The notes under the pieces were generated by a model. The model did no database searches. It was given only the letters and a program-made list of their open reading frames with translations, and was not told the DNA's origin. A DNA stretch of 31,383 nucleotides from Candidatus Peregrinibacteria bacterium CG_4_9_14_0_2_um_filter_41_14 (GTDB taxonomy: Bacteria; Patescibacteriota; Gracilibacteria; UBA1369; UM-FILTER-41-14): the NCBI GenBank assembly GCA_002788755.1, contig PFRW01000056.1, forward strand, positions 1 to 31,383, written 5' to 3'. Numbering within the stretch: position 1 is the first letter of the stretch; the number at the start of each line of letters is the position of its first letter. The translations under genes and the position numbers were made by a program. This document shows, one piece after another, positions 9,921 to 18,300 of this stretch.

Positions 9921-9938
9921 ATAGCCCTGCTGGGCTGG

Positions 9939-10952
9939 CTATCCCAACACCTTATCCAGCTGGTTAGCTTCTATGGCTTCCTTAATATCGCGGGCTAATC
10001 GGCGGCCGGTGGACATTGGTTCGTCGTAGCGGAGCCATGTGTATGGGGAGCCGTTTACGTAGGGGTTGGTGCCGGCTACTATGCGGGCGGAGATTTCGAA
10101 GGTCCAGAATTTTAGGTTTTTATCGATAATCATTTCTAGGCAGAATGGGCCAAATAGGCCGTTTTCTACTAGGTCTTGGGAGGTTTTGATGACTGAGTGA
10201 CCCATTTCAAAAACTAGTGGTAGTAGCGATTCACGCAGCACCACAGGAACATTACCTGTAATGGTGTAACTAGTACTAATATTAACATCGAGCTGGTCTT
10301 TAGCAGCAATACGTCCAATGGAATCAGCGTTGGATTCGTAACGTTTATCAAAACCCATCACTTCCAATTCGCTGGTTAAACGTGAGTAAAAATAGTGGGC
10401 GTAAATTGGCACGCCTACAATGTATTCTTGAATTACATAGTCGTCCTCACCTGTGTATTCTTTAAATCTCTCATAAAATTCTGCTGTAGAATGAGCCAAA
10501 AAGTAACCTTTGCCTCCATGTGCACCGTGGAATTTAACAATAACGGCACAATTAATCTCTTCCGGAGTTTCAAAAATTCGTGGCACATTAATTCCGGATT
10601 TCTTTAGCCATTGGCGTTCCATTGTTCGGTTTGATTCCCATTCTAAAATGGCTTTGGTACCGTAATGCATGGCCTTAATATCGCAAACAGATTTATGCCC
10701 CAAATAACTTACAAACGAGCCATGGGGGATAATAATCACATTTCGTTTAATTAACTCTTCTTCTATTGCAAAAAAGTCTGAAGGTTTCTCAATTTCAATA
10801 ATTTCATCGGCAACATTGTAACTTCGATAAGGTTCGCTTCGGCCCTTTAAACAAATAGCGAGCGTCTTAAAACCCTCATCCTTAGCGCCTTTTAAAATTT
10901 GCAGCGCCGTGTGACTACCCAAAGTTGCGATTGTATAATCTGCTTGTTTCAT
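9939..10952 (-). CDS. purP: FAICAR synthetase, archaeal-type PurP (formate-dependent, ATP-grasp)
   Basis: The 337-aa protein matches the archaeal PurP family along its length. The N-terminal motif IATLGSHTALQILKGAKDEG is at residues 8-27, IIPHGSFVSYLG near 75-86, and the ATP-grasp strand IVKFHGAHGGKGYF near 140. TYTITGNVPVVLRESLLP lies near 230, GPFCLEM near 268, FEISARIVAGTN near 285, and the terminal YDEPMSTGRRLARDI near 309. In archaea PurP joins formate to AICAR with ATP to make FAICAR in de novo purine synthesis. The recall is of the Methanocaldococcus protein, not a search. The gene starts 8 nt after uppP and is the last of a purH-uppP-purP run. PurP paralogues of unknown function exist, so the exact substrate is less certain than the family. 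Confidence 0.9.
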   Translation of the reverse strand: MKQADYTIATLGSHTALQILKGAKDEGFKTLAICLKGRSEPYRSYNVADEIIEIEKPSDFFAIEEELIKRNVIIIPHGSFVSYLGHKSVCDIKAMHYGTKAILEWESNRTMERQWLKKSGINVPRIFETPEEINCAVIVKFHGAHGGKGYFLAHSTAEFYERFKEYTGEDDYVIQEYIVGVPIYAHYFYSRLTSELEVMGFDKRYESNADSIGRIAAKDQLDVNISTSYTITGNVPVVLRESLLPLVFEMGHSVIKTSQDLVENGLFGPFCLEMIIDKNLKFWTFEISARIVAGTNPYVNGSPYTWLRYDEPMSTGRRLARDIKEAIEANQLDKVLG

Positions 10953-10960
10953 AAAAGCAT

Positions 10961-11755
10961 TTAAAGCGAAATAAATATTGATGTCAACCCAACTACTAAT
11001 AAATAATAAGCAAATGTACGTAACGAATTATTCTTTAGAAATTTCATTAAAAAGCTAACTGTAAAATAGCTAGCAGCAGCCGAGCTCACAAAGCCAAGCA
11101 TTAAGATCATTGGTGACAAAAGCACATCCACTTCATCCGCAAATTTTGTTGCCAACAATGTACCAGCCCCGGCAATGGCAATCGATCCCAGCAAAAAAGA
11201 AAAACGAGCCGCCTTAACACGGGACAAACCGGTTAAAACACCGGTCGCAATTGTAGACCCGGAACGAGAAACACCCGGAATAATCGCAATACATTGAGCA
11301 ATACCGATTAAAATCACTTTGCCCCAAGTTAGTTTGTCCTGCATTTTTGTATGCTCTTTAAGCCATTCCGCCACCAAAAAGTAGGTAGCCACACACAACA
11401 TCGCAATACCCACAAACAAGGGGTTTCTAAAGTATGTTTGAATAGAATCTCCTAATAAATAGCCGATTACAACCACCGGAATTGTACCAATAATCAAAAA
11501 GCCAATTTCTCGACCTTCATCGCTTTTAAAGTCGAGTTTAAACAATGTTTTAAACAAAGTCGTAATATCGGTACGGAAATAAACCAAAATCGCCAGTAAC
11601 GTCCCTAAATGAACAACAATGTCGAAATCCATTAAATCGGCAACATGCAGCCCCAAAAAGCTTTCCGCCAAAATTAAATGGCCGGAAGACGAAATCGGCA
11701 AAAATTCCGTAATACCTTGAATAATTCCTAATAAGATAGCCTGAAAAATAGTCAC
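10961..11755 (-). CDS. uppP: Undecaprenyl-diphosphatase (BacA/UppP type)
   Basis: The 264-aa polytopic membrane protein carries both BacA signatures: GITEFLPISSSGHLIL near residues 14-29 and PGVSRSGSTIATG in the second half (the phosphate-binding Ser/Arg loop). It dephosphorylates undecaprenyl pyrophosphate so that the lipid carrier returns to peptidoglycan and other envelope polymer synthesis. Length is normal for the family. The start is GTG at 11755, 18 nt after the purH stop and without a clear ribosome binding site. It lies between the two purine genes and is probably cotranscribed with them. Confidence 0.95.
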   Translation of the reverse strand: MTIFQAILLGIIQGITEFLPISSSGHLILAESFLGLHVADLMDFDIVVHLGTLLAILVYFRTDITTLFKTLFKLDFKSDEGREIGFLIIGTIPVVVIGYLLGDSIQTYFRNPLFVGIAMLCVATYFLVAEWLKEHTKMQDKLTWGKVILIGIAQCIAIIPGVSRSGSTIATGVLTGLSRVKAARFSFLLGSIAIAGAGTLLATKFADEVDVLLSPMILMLGFVSSAAASYFTVSFLMKFLKNNSLRTFAYYLLVVGLTSIFISL

Positions 11756-11773
11756 AATTAAAAGAGTTAAAGA

Positions 11774-13321
11774 CTAGTGACGGAAATTACGAATCCCACT
11801 AAACACCATCACAATGCCTAATTCGTTAGCACGACTAATCACCTCCTCGTCATTAATTGAACCACCTGGTTGAATAATGGCAGCCACCTTAGCTTCTGCC
11901 GCCTGTTCAACAGCATCCGGGAAGGGGAAGAAAGCATCGGAAGCCATCACCGATCCCGGCACACGATCGCCACCCTTGCGCGTGCCAATCATTACTGAGT
12001 CAACCCGAGACATTTGACCGGCGCCAATGCCTGTTACCACCTCATTGCCATCTTCATCGACTTTGGCAAACACAATGGCATTGGATTTAACATGTTTCAC
12101 CACCTTTTGCGCAAAAAGCATAGCTTGGATTTGTGCATCTGTCGGTTTTTTTGTTGTTACAGACTTAAGATCCGACTCTTTAACAATATATGTATCTGCA
12201 GTTTGAACCAAAATACCGCCAGCCACCTTCTTAATATCCCGGCGGTTTGGGTCTAATTTTAATTCACCCGTTTTTAAAATTCTTAAATTTACACGTTCTT
12301 GTAATCTTTCTAATGCCTTTGGTTTAAAATCCGGGGCTGCAATAATTTCTACAAATAGTTTATTTTCATCAATATAATCAACAATTGCCTCATTAACGAT
12401 ACGATTTACCGCAATTACACAGCCAAAAGCTGACAGCGGATCAACTTGATGCCCTTTTACAAAGGCAACTTCAATTTGATCAGATGTAGCCACACCACAC
12501 GGATTATTATGTTTTACAAAGACCGCAGCCGGCCGTGCAAACTCTTTTACTAGCTCTATGGCACTATCGGCATCCACAATATTATTAAATGACAACTGTT
12601 TGCCATGTAAAACTTCGGCATTGGTTACATTAGCGTCCTTATTATGCGGATTACGGAAAAATGCCGCTTTTTGATGCGGATTTTCGCCATAACGTAGCGA
12701 GCGGACTTTAGTGTAATGTAAGTTTAATAGTTCGGGATCTCCGCATTTATCACACATGTATTGCGAAATCATTTCATCGTACTCACTTGTGGCTGTAAAC
12801 GCTTTGCAAGCTAAGTGATGTCTAAAAGCGACGTCTAAGTCGCCCGTATCAAGCTTTTCTAGCACTTTTGGATAGTCGGATGGGTCAATCACTACGGCGA
12901 CATCCTTAAAGTTTTTGGCAGCACTTCTGATCATGCTTGGCCCGCCAATATCTATCTGTTCTACGGCCTCTTCCAGTGTTGTTTCTTTTTTAGCAACTGT
13001 TGCGGCAAACGGGTATAAATTGATTGCAACCAGGTCGATCCATTCTATGCCTTGCGATTTAGCGGCTTTTTGATCTTCCACATTATCACGTCGACCCAGA
13101 AGCCCACCGTGAATTTTAGGGTGCAATGTTTTTACGCGTCCGTCCATCATTTCGGGGAAGCCTGTGTAGTCGCTAACTTGCATAACCTCAACACCAGCAT
13201 CTGCTAATTCCTTAGCCGTTCCACCTGTCGAAAGAATTGTGTAGCCATGTTTAATTAGCCCTTTTGCAAATTCGACGATCCCAGTTTTGTCCGAAACACT
13301 AATTAAAGCGAATTTTGTCAT
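11774..13321 (-). CDS. purH: Bifunctional AICAR transformylase / IMP cyclohydrolase
   Basis: The 515-aa product is full length. The N-terminal MGS-like IMP cyclohydrolase domain holds ISVSDKTGI, STGGTAKEL, DGRVKTLHPKIHGGLLGRR and INLYPF (residues ~1-195). The C-terminal AICAR transformylase domain carries SLRYGENPHQ, KHNNPCGVA near 270 (the catalytic Lys-His pair), SDAFFPF near 463 and the end GGSINDEEVI...MVFSGIRNFRH. It performs the last two steps of IMP synthesis with formyl-tetrahydrofolate. Neither domain looks damaged, although PurP two genes downstream could supply FAICAR without folate. A CxxC (CDKC) sits in the linker between domains. Its own promoter is at 13346-13373. Confidence 0.96.
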   Translation of the reverse strand: MTKFALISVSDKTGIVEFAKGLIKHGYTILSTGGTAKELADAGVEVMQVSDYTGFPEMMDGRVKTLHPKIHGGLLGRRDNVEDQKAAKSQGIEWIDLVAINLYPFAATVAKKETTLEEAVEQIDIGGPSMIRSAAKNFKDVAVVIDPSDYPKVLEKLDTGDLDVAFRHHLACKAFTATSEYDEMISQYMCDKCGDPELLNLHYTKVRSLRYGENPHQKAAFFRNPHNKDANVTNAEVLHGKQLSFNNIVDADSAIELVKEFARPAAVFVKHNNPCGVATSDQIEVAFVKGHQVDPLSAFGCVIAVNRIVNEAIVDYIDENKLFVEIIAAPDFKPKALERLQERVNLRILKTGELKLDPNRRDIKKVAGGILVQTADTYIVKESDLKSVTTKKPTDAQIQAMLFAQKVVKHVKSNAIVFAKVDEDGNEVVTGIGAGQMSRVDSVMIGTRKGGDRVPGSVMASDAFFPFPDAVEQAAEAKVAAIIQPGGSINDEEVISRANELGIVMVFSGIRNFRH

Positions 13322-13345
13322 AGAACTCAGCTAAAAAGCTGCTTC

Positions 13346-13373
13346 ATTCTACGTCCCTATGCCAGAATGTCAA
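13346..13373 (-). promoter_or_regulatory. Promoter of purH-uppP-purP
   Basis: TTGACA (13373-13368), a 16-nt spacer, then TAGAAT (13351-13346): a strong sigma-70-type promoter in the 63-nt gap after yidD. Predicted start near 13339. The ~18-nt leader contains a weak CAGC/GCTG hairpin and no Shine-Dalgarno sequence. Confidence 0.75.
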
Positions 13374-13384
13374 ATTGGTTTCGC

Positions 13385-13630
13385 TTATTTTAACTCATCC
13401 CAGCCTCCTTTAACTCCCGGCCTACACCTAACTATTCGTTTAACTCCTTTAAGCCCGCCAGCCAGTACACCATATTTGTCTACCGCTTGCCTGCTGTATT
13501 CTGAGCAACTTGGTCTAAACTTACAATAACACCCACCAACCAAATGCCTGACCCAGCTATGGTCAGGCGATAAGGTTAGTTGATATATCTCAATTAATTT
13601 TACGACGATCTGGCGTGGCCATCTTTGCAT
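13385..13630 (-). CDS. yidD: Membrane protein insertion efficiency factor YidD
   Basis: The 81-aa protein has the complete YidD/PF01809 pattern: IYQLTLSP, then CKFRPSCSEYSRQAV with the conserved cysteines, then YGVLAGGLKGVKRIVRCRP. In other bacteria it is a small membrane-associated protein assisting YidC insertase, and usually sits beside rnpA and yidC. Here it stands 11 nt after a peptidoglycan hydrolase gene instead, so the classic rpmH-rnpA-yidD-yidC block is broken up. The start at ATG 13630 is the only reasonable one. Confidence 0.95.
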   Translation of the reverse strand: MQRWPRQIVVKLIEIYQLTLSPDHSWVRHLVGGCYCKFRPSCSEYSRQAVDKYGVLAGGLKGVKRIVRCRPGVKGGWDELK

Positions 13631-13641
13631 TAGTTTCAGAT

Positions 13642-15033
13642 CTAGAATACCGGTCCAATTGGGCTAATTTTTACGCCGCCTTTTACAAGTTCAAAATGCA
13701 AATGGACACCGGTTGACCATCCTGTTGTTCCCATCCAACCAAGTTGTTGACCGGCAGATACAGATTGACCAACGCTTACCATTGGTTGCTCACGGAAATG
13801 AGCATAAAGTGATTTGAAGCCGTTATTATGATTGATAATTACGTGACAACCATAACCATTACGACCACAAGTTGACAGTTCAATTGTCCCGGCGCTTGCA
13901 GCTATGATTTGACCACCACTACGGTTCGCACAATCCACGGCTAAATGGCCACCATGATACCCTTGTGTAATTCGACATCCACCCGGTACCGGATAAGTCC
14001 ATCCGCCGGCTGTTGTCGCTTGTGGGGCTGCTGCTGCCTGAATTTGTACAGCCGCTTGAGGTGCCGGTACGGCAGGAGTTGAGTTAGCAGGTGCTGCAGC
14101 CGCATTAACGACTGGACCTGTAGTTTCCGGTTGTTTCTCTTGCTGTGGAGCCGCTGCTGCTCCATTAATCGTTGTTCCCGTTGGCGTTGGCACAGCTTGT
14201 ACATTTGGTGCCGTTTGTGGAATATCAATGGTAGGAGAGGCAACGCGATTTGATGCAACTTGTTGTACCGGTGTATTGTCTGCAATTAATGTTCGAGAAG
14301 TTACAGTCGCATTTGGAATGAAAAGTTTTTGACCTTCTTTTAAAGAGCCACCGTTAATTTGGTTGAAGTTTGTAATGTCACCGGCAGCAACTTGGAAACG
14401 ACTAGAGATATCATTAATTGTATCACCAGCTCTAATTGTATAACGTAAGCCATCGGCAGCAGGGACTTTAAGTCTCATACCCGGTTGAATTACGGCATTA
14501 TTTAAGTTGTTAGCCCACATCACTGTTTCAACTTTTTTAAGTCCGTACCATGAGGCAATCGAAGAAAGATCTTCACCCGGCTTAACAACGTGTTCAATAT
14601 CTTCAGAACGATTAGCCGATTGCGCCAATGAGTTTTGCGTTGAACTACTTAAGCTGATTAAAAATCCATTATCTTGATTAGCAACTAGTTGTTCAAAGTT
14701 TAATTTAAGGTCATCAGGATTAACAAAGTAACCGGCATGACTCACCGCACCTCCGGTTTCAAAAAATGCACCGTGCGTAGAGATAGAAGAAACCATAAAT
14801 AGTCCTAAGCTTGCTAACGTGAACTGATACATGAATCGTTTACGCTGAGAAATCTTAGCTACGGGTTTATTATCCGGCTGATGTTTATACCATTTTTTGC
14901 TTATTACTTTTCCTCCTTTTAATAATGTGCCGAGGACAATAAAGAAATAATTCTTTATTTGTAATAGCAGTTGATGTTTGAGTACGGTGTTACGAGAAAA
15001 CGTTTTACTATGTCGATGCCGTTTAGCATCCAA
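13642..15033 (-). CDS. LysM-LysM-M23 peptidoglycan hydrolase (NlpD/EnvC-like)
   Basis: The 463-aa protein has a basic N-terminus and a membrane segment at ~67-90. Two LysM domains follow at ~148-191 (HVVKPGEDLSSIASWYG) and ~198-242 (YTIRAGDTINDISSRF). A Pro/Ala/Gln-rich linker covers ~250-340, and an M23 peptidase domain ~345-463. The zinc ligands are visible: HLAVD gives His and Asp, and HLHFE gives His. An active metallo-endopeptidase cutting peptidoglycan cross-links is therefore likely, anchored by its N-terminal membrane helix. The start is uncertain. ATG 15033 has no ribosome site, whereas a perfect AGGAGG lies inside the gene at 14917-14912, just before codons GTA-ATA. A leader of ~155 nt precedes it. 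Confidence 0.92.
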   Translation of the reverse strand: MDAKRHRHSKTFSRNTVLKHQLLLQIKNYFFIVLGTLLKGGKVISKKWYKHQPDNKPVAKISQRKRFMYQFTLASLGLFMVSSISTHGAFFETGGAVSHAGYFVNPDDLKLNFEQLVANQDNGFLISLSSSTQNSLAQSANRSEDIEHVVKPGEDLSSIASWYGLKKVETVMWANNLNNAVIQPGMRLKVPAADGLRYTIRAGDTINDISSRFQVAAGDITNFNQINGGSLKEGQKLFIPNATVTSRTLIADNTPVQQVASNRVASPTIDIPQTAPNVQAVPTPTGTTINGAAAAPQQEKQPETTGPVVNAAAAPANSTPAVPAPQAAVQIQAAAAPQATTAGGWTYPVPGGCRITQGYHGGHLAVDCANRSGGQIIAASAGTIELSTCGRNGYGCHVIINHNNGFKSLYAHFREQPMVSVGQSVSAGQQLGWMGTTGWSTGVHLHFELVKGGVKISPIGPVF

Positions 15034-15190
15034 GTTAATTTGTTTATCTATAGTTATAGCCCCTTTATCGGGTTACCTACTTATACCTCTCAAGAGCAGA
15101 AGTGACCTGGTATACAGCAGGGGCAGACAGCGCCTGTTATTAATAGAAACTCACGTACTTACTTTTTTAAGTTACCAATGAATTTTATAT
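15034..15190 (-). promoter_or_regulatory. Possibly structured 5' leader of the LysM/M23 gene
   Basis: No gene fits in 15034-15326. The minus-strand leader shows nested complementary segments. GCCCC (15124-15120) could pair with GGGGC (15063-15059). This encloses TATACC (15114-15109) pairing with GGTATA (15087-15082). A competing CCC-GATAAA-GGG hairpin lies inside. It does not match a riboswitch consensus I know. c-di-AMP riboswitches often precede such hydrolases, but their core motif is not visible. Confidence 0.35.
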
Positions 15191-15193
15191 CAC

Positions 15194-15222
15194 TTTTTAC
15201 CACAAGTAAACATATTTGTCAA
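15194..15222 (-). promoter_or_regulatory. Candidate promoter of the LysM/M23 gene
   Basis: TTGACA (15222-15217), a 17-nt spacer, then TAAAAA (15199-15194; 4/6). The -35 is perfect, the -10 weak. It begins just 5 bp after the inverted-repeat element. Confidence 0.5.
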
Positions 15223-15226
15223 GAGT

Positions 15227-15303
15227 GGGAACCTGTCTATATCGAGTGGTTGGCTTGCTTCCTAGCAAAACCATACTTTTTTGCTCGATCTAAATAGGTT
15301 CCC
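15227..15303. repeat. 77-bp inverted-repeat element, strong hairpin
   Basis: The 20-nt arms 15227-15246 and 15284-15303 (GGGAACCT...ATCGAG and its complement) match at 17 of 20 positions. The 37-nt middle holds a second stem, TGGTT-TTGCT against AGCAA-GCC-AACCA. It starts 23 nt beyond the stop of the surface-protein gene. It has no U-tract on either strand. It could be a transcript end-stabilising hairpin, a MITE/REP-like element or an independent RNA; no second copy is seen in the window. Confidence 0.7.
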
Positions 15304-15326
15304 ATAATGCTTGAATGTTGTAAAGA

Positions 15327-18300
15327 TTAACTGTTCAACTTTGCAGAAACAGCAATTTTTGCATCTGCAGTATAAGAGTTTAGAAGCATTGCAGCGTTAA
15401 CTATAGCCATAAATGCGTCTTCACGTCGTAATGGAGTTCCTGTAGTTTCTAGTGCCGGAGTTAGTAGTCCTACTGCTTTTGCCTTTAGGTATGAGTTATA
15501 GTACCAAGCATTCGGATCAATATCTACAGTAACAGTGTCTGGATTTACAACGATCGTTCCGTACTTAGCTTCGTATGCTCTTACTAACATTGTGACAAAC
15601 TCTTCTTTAGAAACCGGATCAAGTAACGCAGCGTTACCATTACGTCCTTGTAATAAGCCTACAGAGTGAGCAGTATAGGCAATATCAGCGTACCATTGGT
15701 TTGTTGGGTTTACTTTTGCAATATCATTGAATGTGAAAGCATCGGTGATTTCGTCAGTAGCGTAAATTTTATAACAAAGGATTGAAGTCGTTAAGATTTT
15801 TGCTGCTTCAATACGTAGTAGAGGATTGTCTAAACCGATTAAGGCTGTACCTGTTCCGTTAGCCAGATTTCCATAACCACTAATTACGTATTGTGTTTCA
15901 CCTTTGTAACCGGGAGTTAATAGTGCTGTTTCTTTTAAAATTTCAGCATTTACGTCACTTCGGTCGGTAAAGGTTAGGTCACGAGCCAGTAATTGTAGAC
16001 AAGGATCTAGTGAAACCGGATCTAAAGATTGACCTGTAAAGTCCGGTGTTGGTGTATTTGTTGGGTTATTTAGTGACTGAAGTCGGAATCCACCGCCACC
16101 GCCACCGCCGCCACCGCCACCACCATTTGGTACAGCATCAGCCGGGGGAGGGGTAGAGTCGCCTGTGCCACCACCACCATCACCTGTTGTGCCACCACCA
16201 CCTGTTGCATTTGCAGCAGGTACAACGGTACAGATTAAGCCAGCATCCACGTTAGTAACTGAGCTGTTTGTTGCCAGTGTGAACCTCTCACTAGCTCCTA
16301 GATTAAATAGATTTGTTGGCTCTACATCACTGTCAATTGTGTCGTCTGCACCAACATTGTTTAGAGTGTAGTCTGTACAGTCTGTTGGGAAATTACTACC
16401 ACCACCAAGGCTACCTTGTAGAACTTTTGGTACTGAGATGTAGTAGTCACCGGGGTGTAAGTTTTCAAATAGATAGTCACCGCTTGCATTAGTCATTTGG
16501 TGAGCAACTGATGCAGACCGCATACCGGTTGGGGTAGTTGGGTCTTCTACAAGTTGATTTAAGATTACGTAAACGCCTTCTTTTCCAGCTTCGCCATCGC
16601 TCTTTAAGCCATCTTCATTGGCATCATGCCATACTCGACCGCTAACCGTACCGTGTTTAACTATACCAGCGCTAACGTGACCTGTATCTACAGTTCCCGT
16701 TACGATTGGCAAGCCTCCATCTAGGATTAGTCCACCTGGAGCATGACGGTCATGCTTAATTCGATCAGAATTTACATTGTTGGCATTGAATACAAAACGG
16801 TCAGAAGAACCGAGTGAGTAGCCAATAAACGCTTCTACATCACTATCGATTGTATCATCGTCACCTGTATTTTGGTAGTAGGTGAAACGGTAAGGCAAGC
16901 TACCAACACTAAAGCTTGCAGTATAGATGTAGCCATCAACTAAACCTTTGAAGTTGTATCGACCAGCTGCATCGGTACGAGTTTCTTTGATCTTTACCAT
17001 GTTAGTTGTTGGGCTTGTTGCTTGATAAAGAACAACACGGATGCCTTCCATAAGTGTTTCACCACCATCTTGAAGGGCATTTGCATTAGCATCATCCCAA
17101 ACCACACCGGTTAAATTGTTACAGATAAGACCGGCATCAACATTTGAAACTGAGCCGTCTGTTGTTAGTGTAAACACATGGCTGGCACCAAGGTTAAAGC
17201 TGGCAGTTGGTTCAACGTCACTATCTACAGTGTCGTCGGCGCCAGCATCTTTAAGTGTATAAGCATTACAGTCATCTGGAAGGTTGTTACCACCACCAAG
17301 GCTAAGGCTACCTGCTAGAACTTTTGGTACTGAGACATAGTAGTCACCAGGGTGTAGATTCTCGAATAAGTAGTCACCGTTGGCATCTGTAACTTGGTGA
17401 GCAACTGCGGCTGATCGTGGGCCATCTGGACCTTTAACAAGTTGATTTAAAATTACGTAAACACCTTCTCTGTTTGTTTCAAAATCATCACGCACGCCAT
17501 CTTTATTTAAGTCGTTCCAAACTTTACCACTAACTGTTCCGTACTTAACAATACCAGCACTAACGTGGCCTGTATCTACAGTACCAGTTACAATTGGCAA
17601 GCCTCCGTCTAGAATTAGTCCACCCGGAGCATGTTGTTGGTGCTTAATTCGATCAGAATTTACATTGTTGGCATTGAATACAAAACGGTCAGAAGAACCA
17701 AGTGAGTAGCCAATAAACGCTTCTACGTCACTATCGATTGTGTCATCGTCACCTGTATTTTGGTAGTAAGTGAAACGGTAAGGCAAGCTACCAAGACGGA
17801 AGCTTACTGTATAAATATAACCATCAACTAAACCGTTGAAGTTATAAAAGCCGTTTGCATCAGTTGTAGTTTCGGCGATTGCAGGGAAAGTGCTTGTTGG
17901 GCTAGTTGCTTGATAAAGAACAACACGAACACCTTCTACAAGTGTTTCATCTGCATCTTGAAGGGCATTTGCATTAGCATCATCCCAAACTACACCAGAA
18001 ACGTTGTTACATTTTAGACCGGCATCAACATTGGCAACCGGCGCAGTTGTTACATTGATAAGACCAGTAGAGCCCAGGTTAAAGCCGTTGATAGCTTCTA
18101 CGTCACTGTCTAATGCGTCATCACCCCCTACGTCTTTAAGCGTGTAAGCATTACAGTCGGCAGGTAGGTTATTACCACCACCAAGGCTAAGGCTACCCTG
18201 TAGTACTTTTGGTACTGAAACAAAGTAGTCACCTGGATATAAATTTGCAAAAGTGTAGTTACCATCTGCATCTGTAATCGCATGTTGTACTACTGAAGGA

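Noticed and set aside
9758..9922. N-terminal extension of the pilin up to ATG 9922.
   Set aside because: The segment contains a good promoter and direct repeats, its translation is Cys-rich and unlike prepilin leaders, and the prepilin motif fits a start at 9757.
16085..16135. GCC/ACC trinucleotide array as a regulatory or phase-variable repeat.
   Set aside because: It is the in-frame Gly linker of the surface protein. Trinucleotide changes would not shift the frame, and the array is imperfect.
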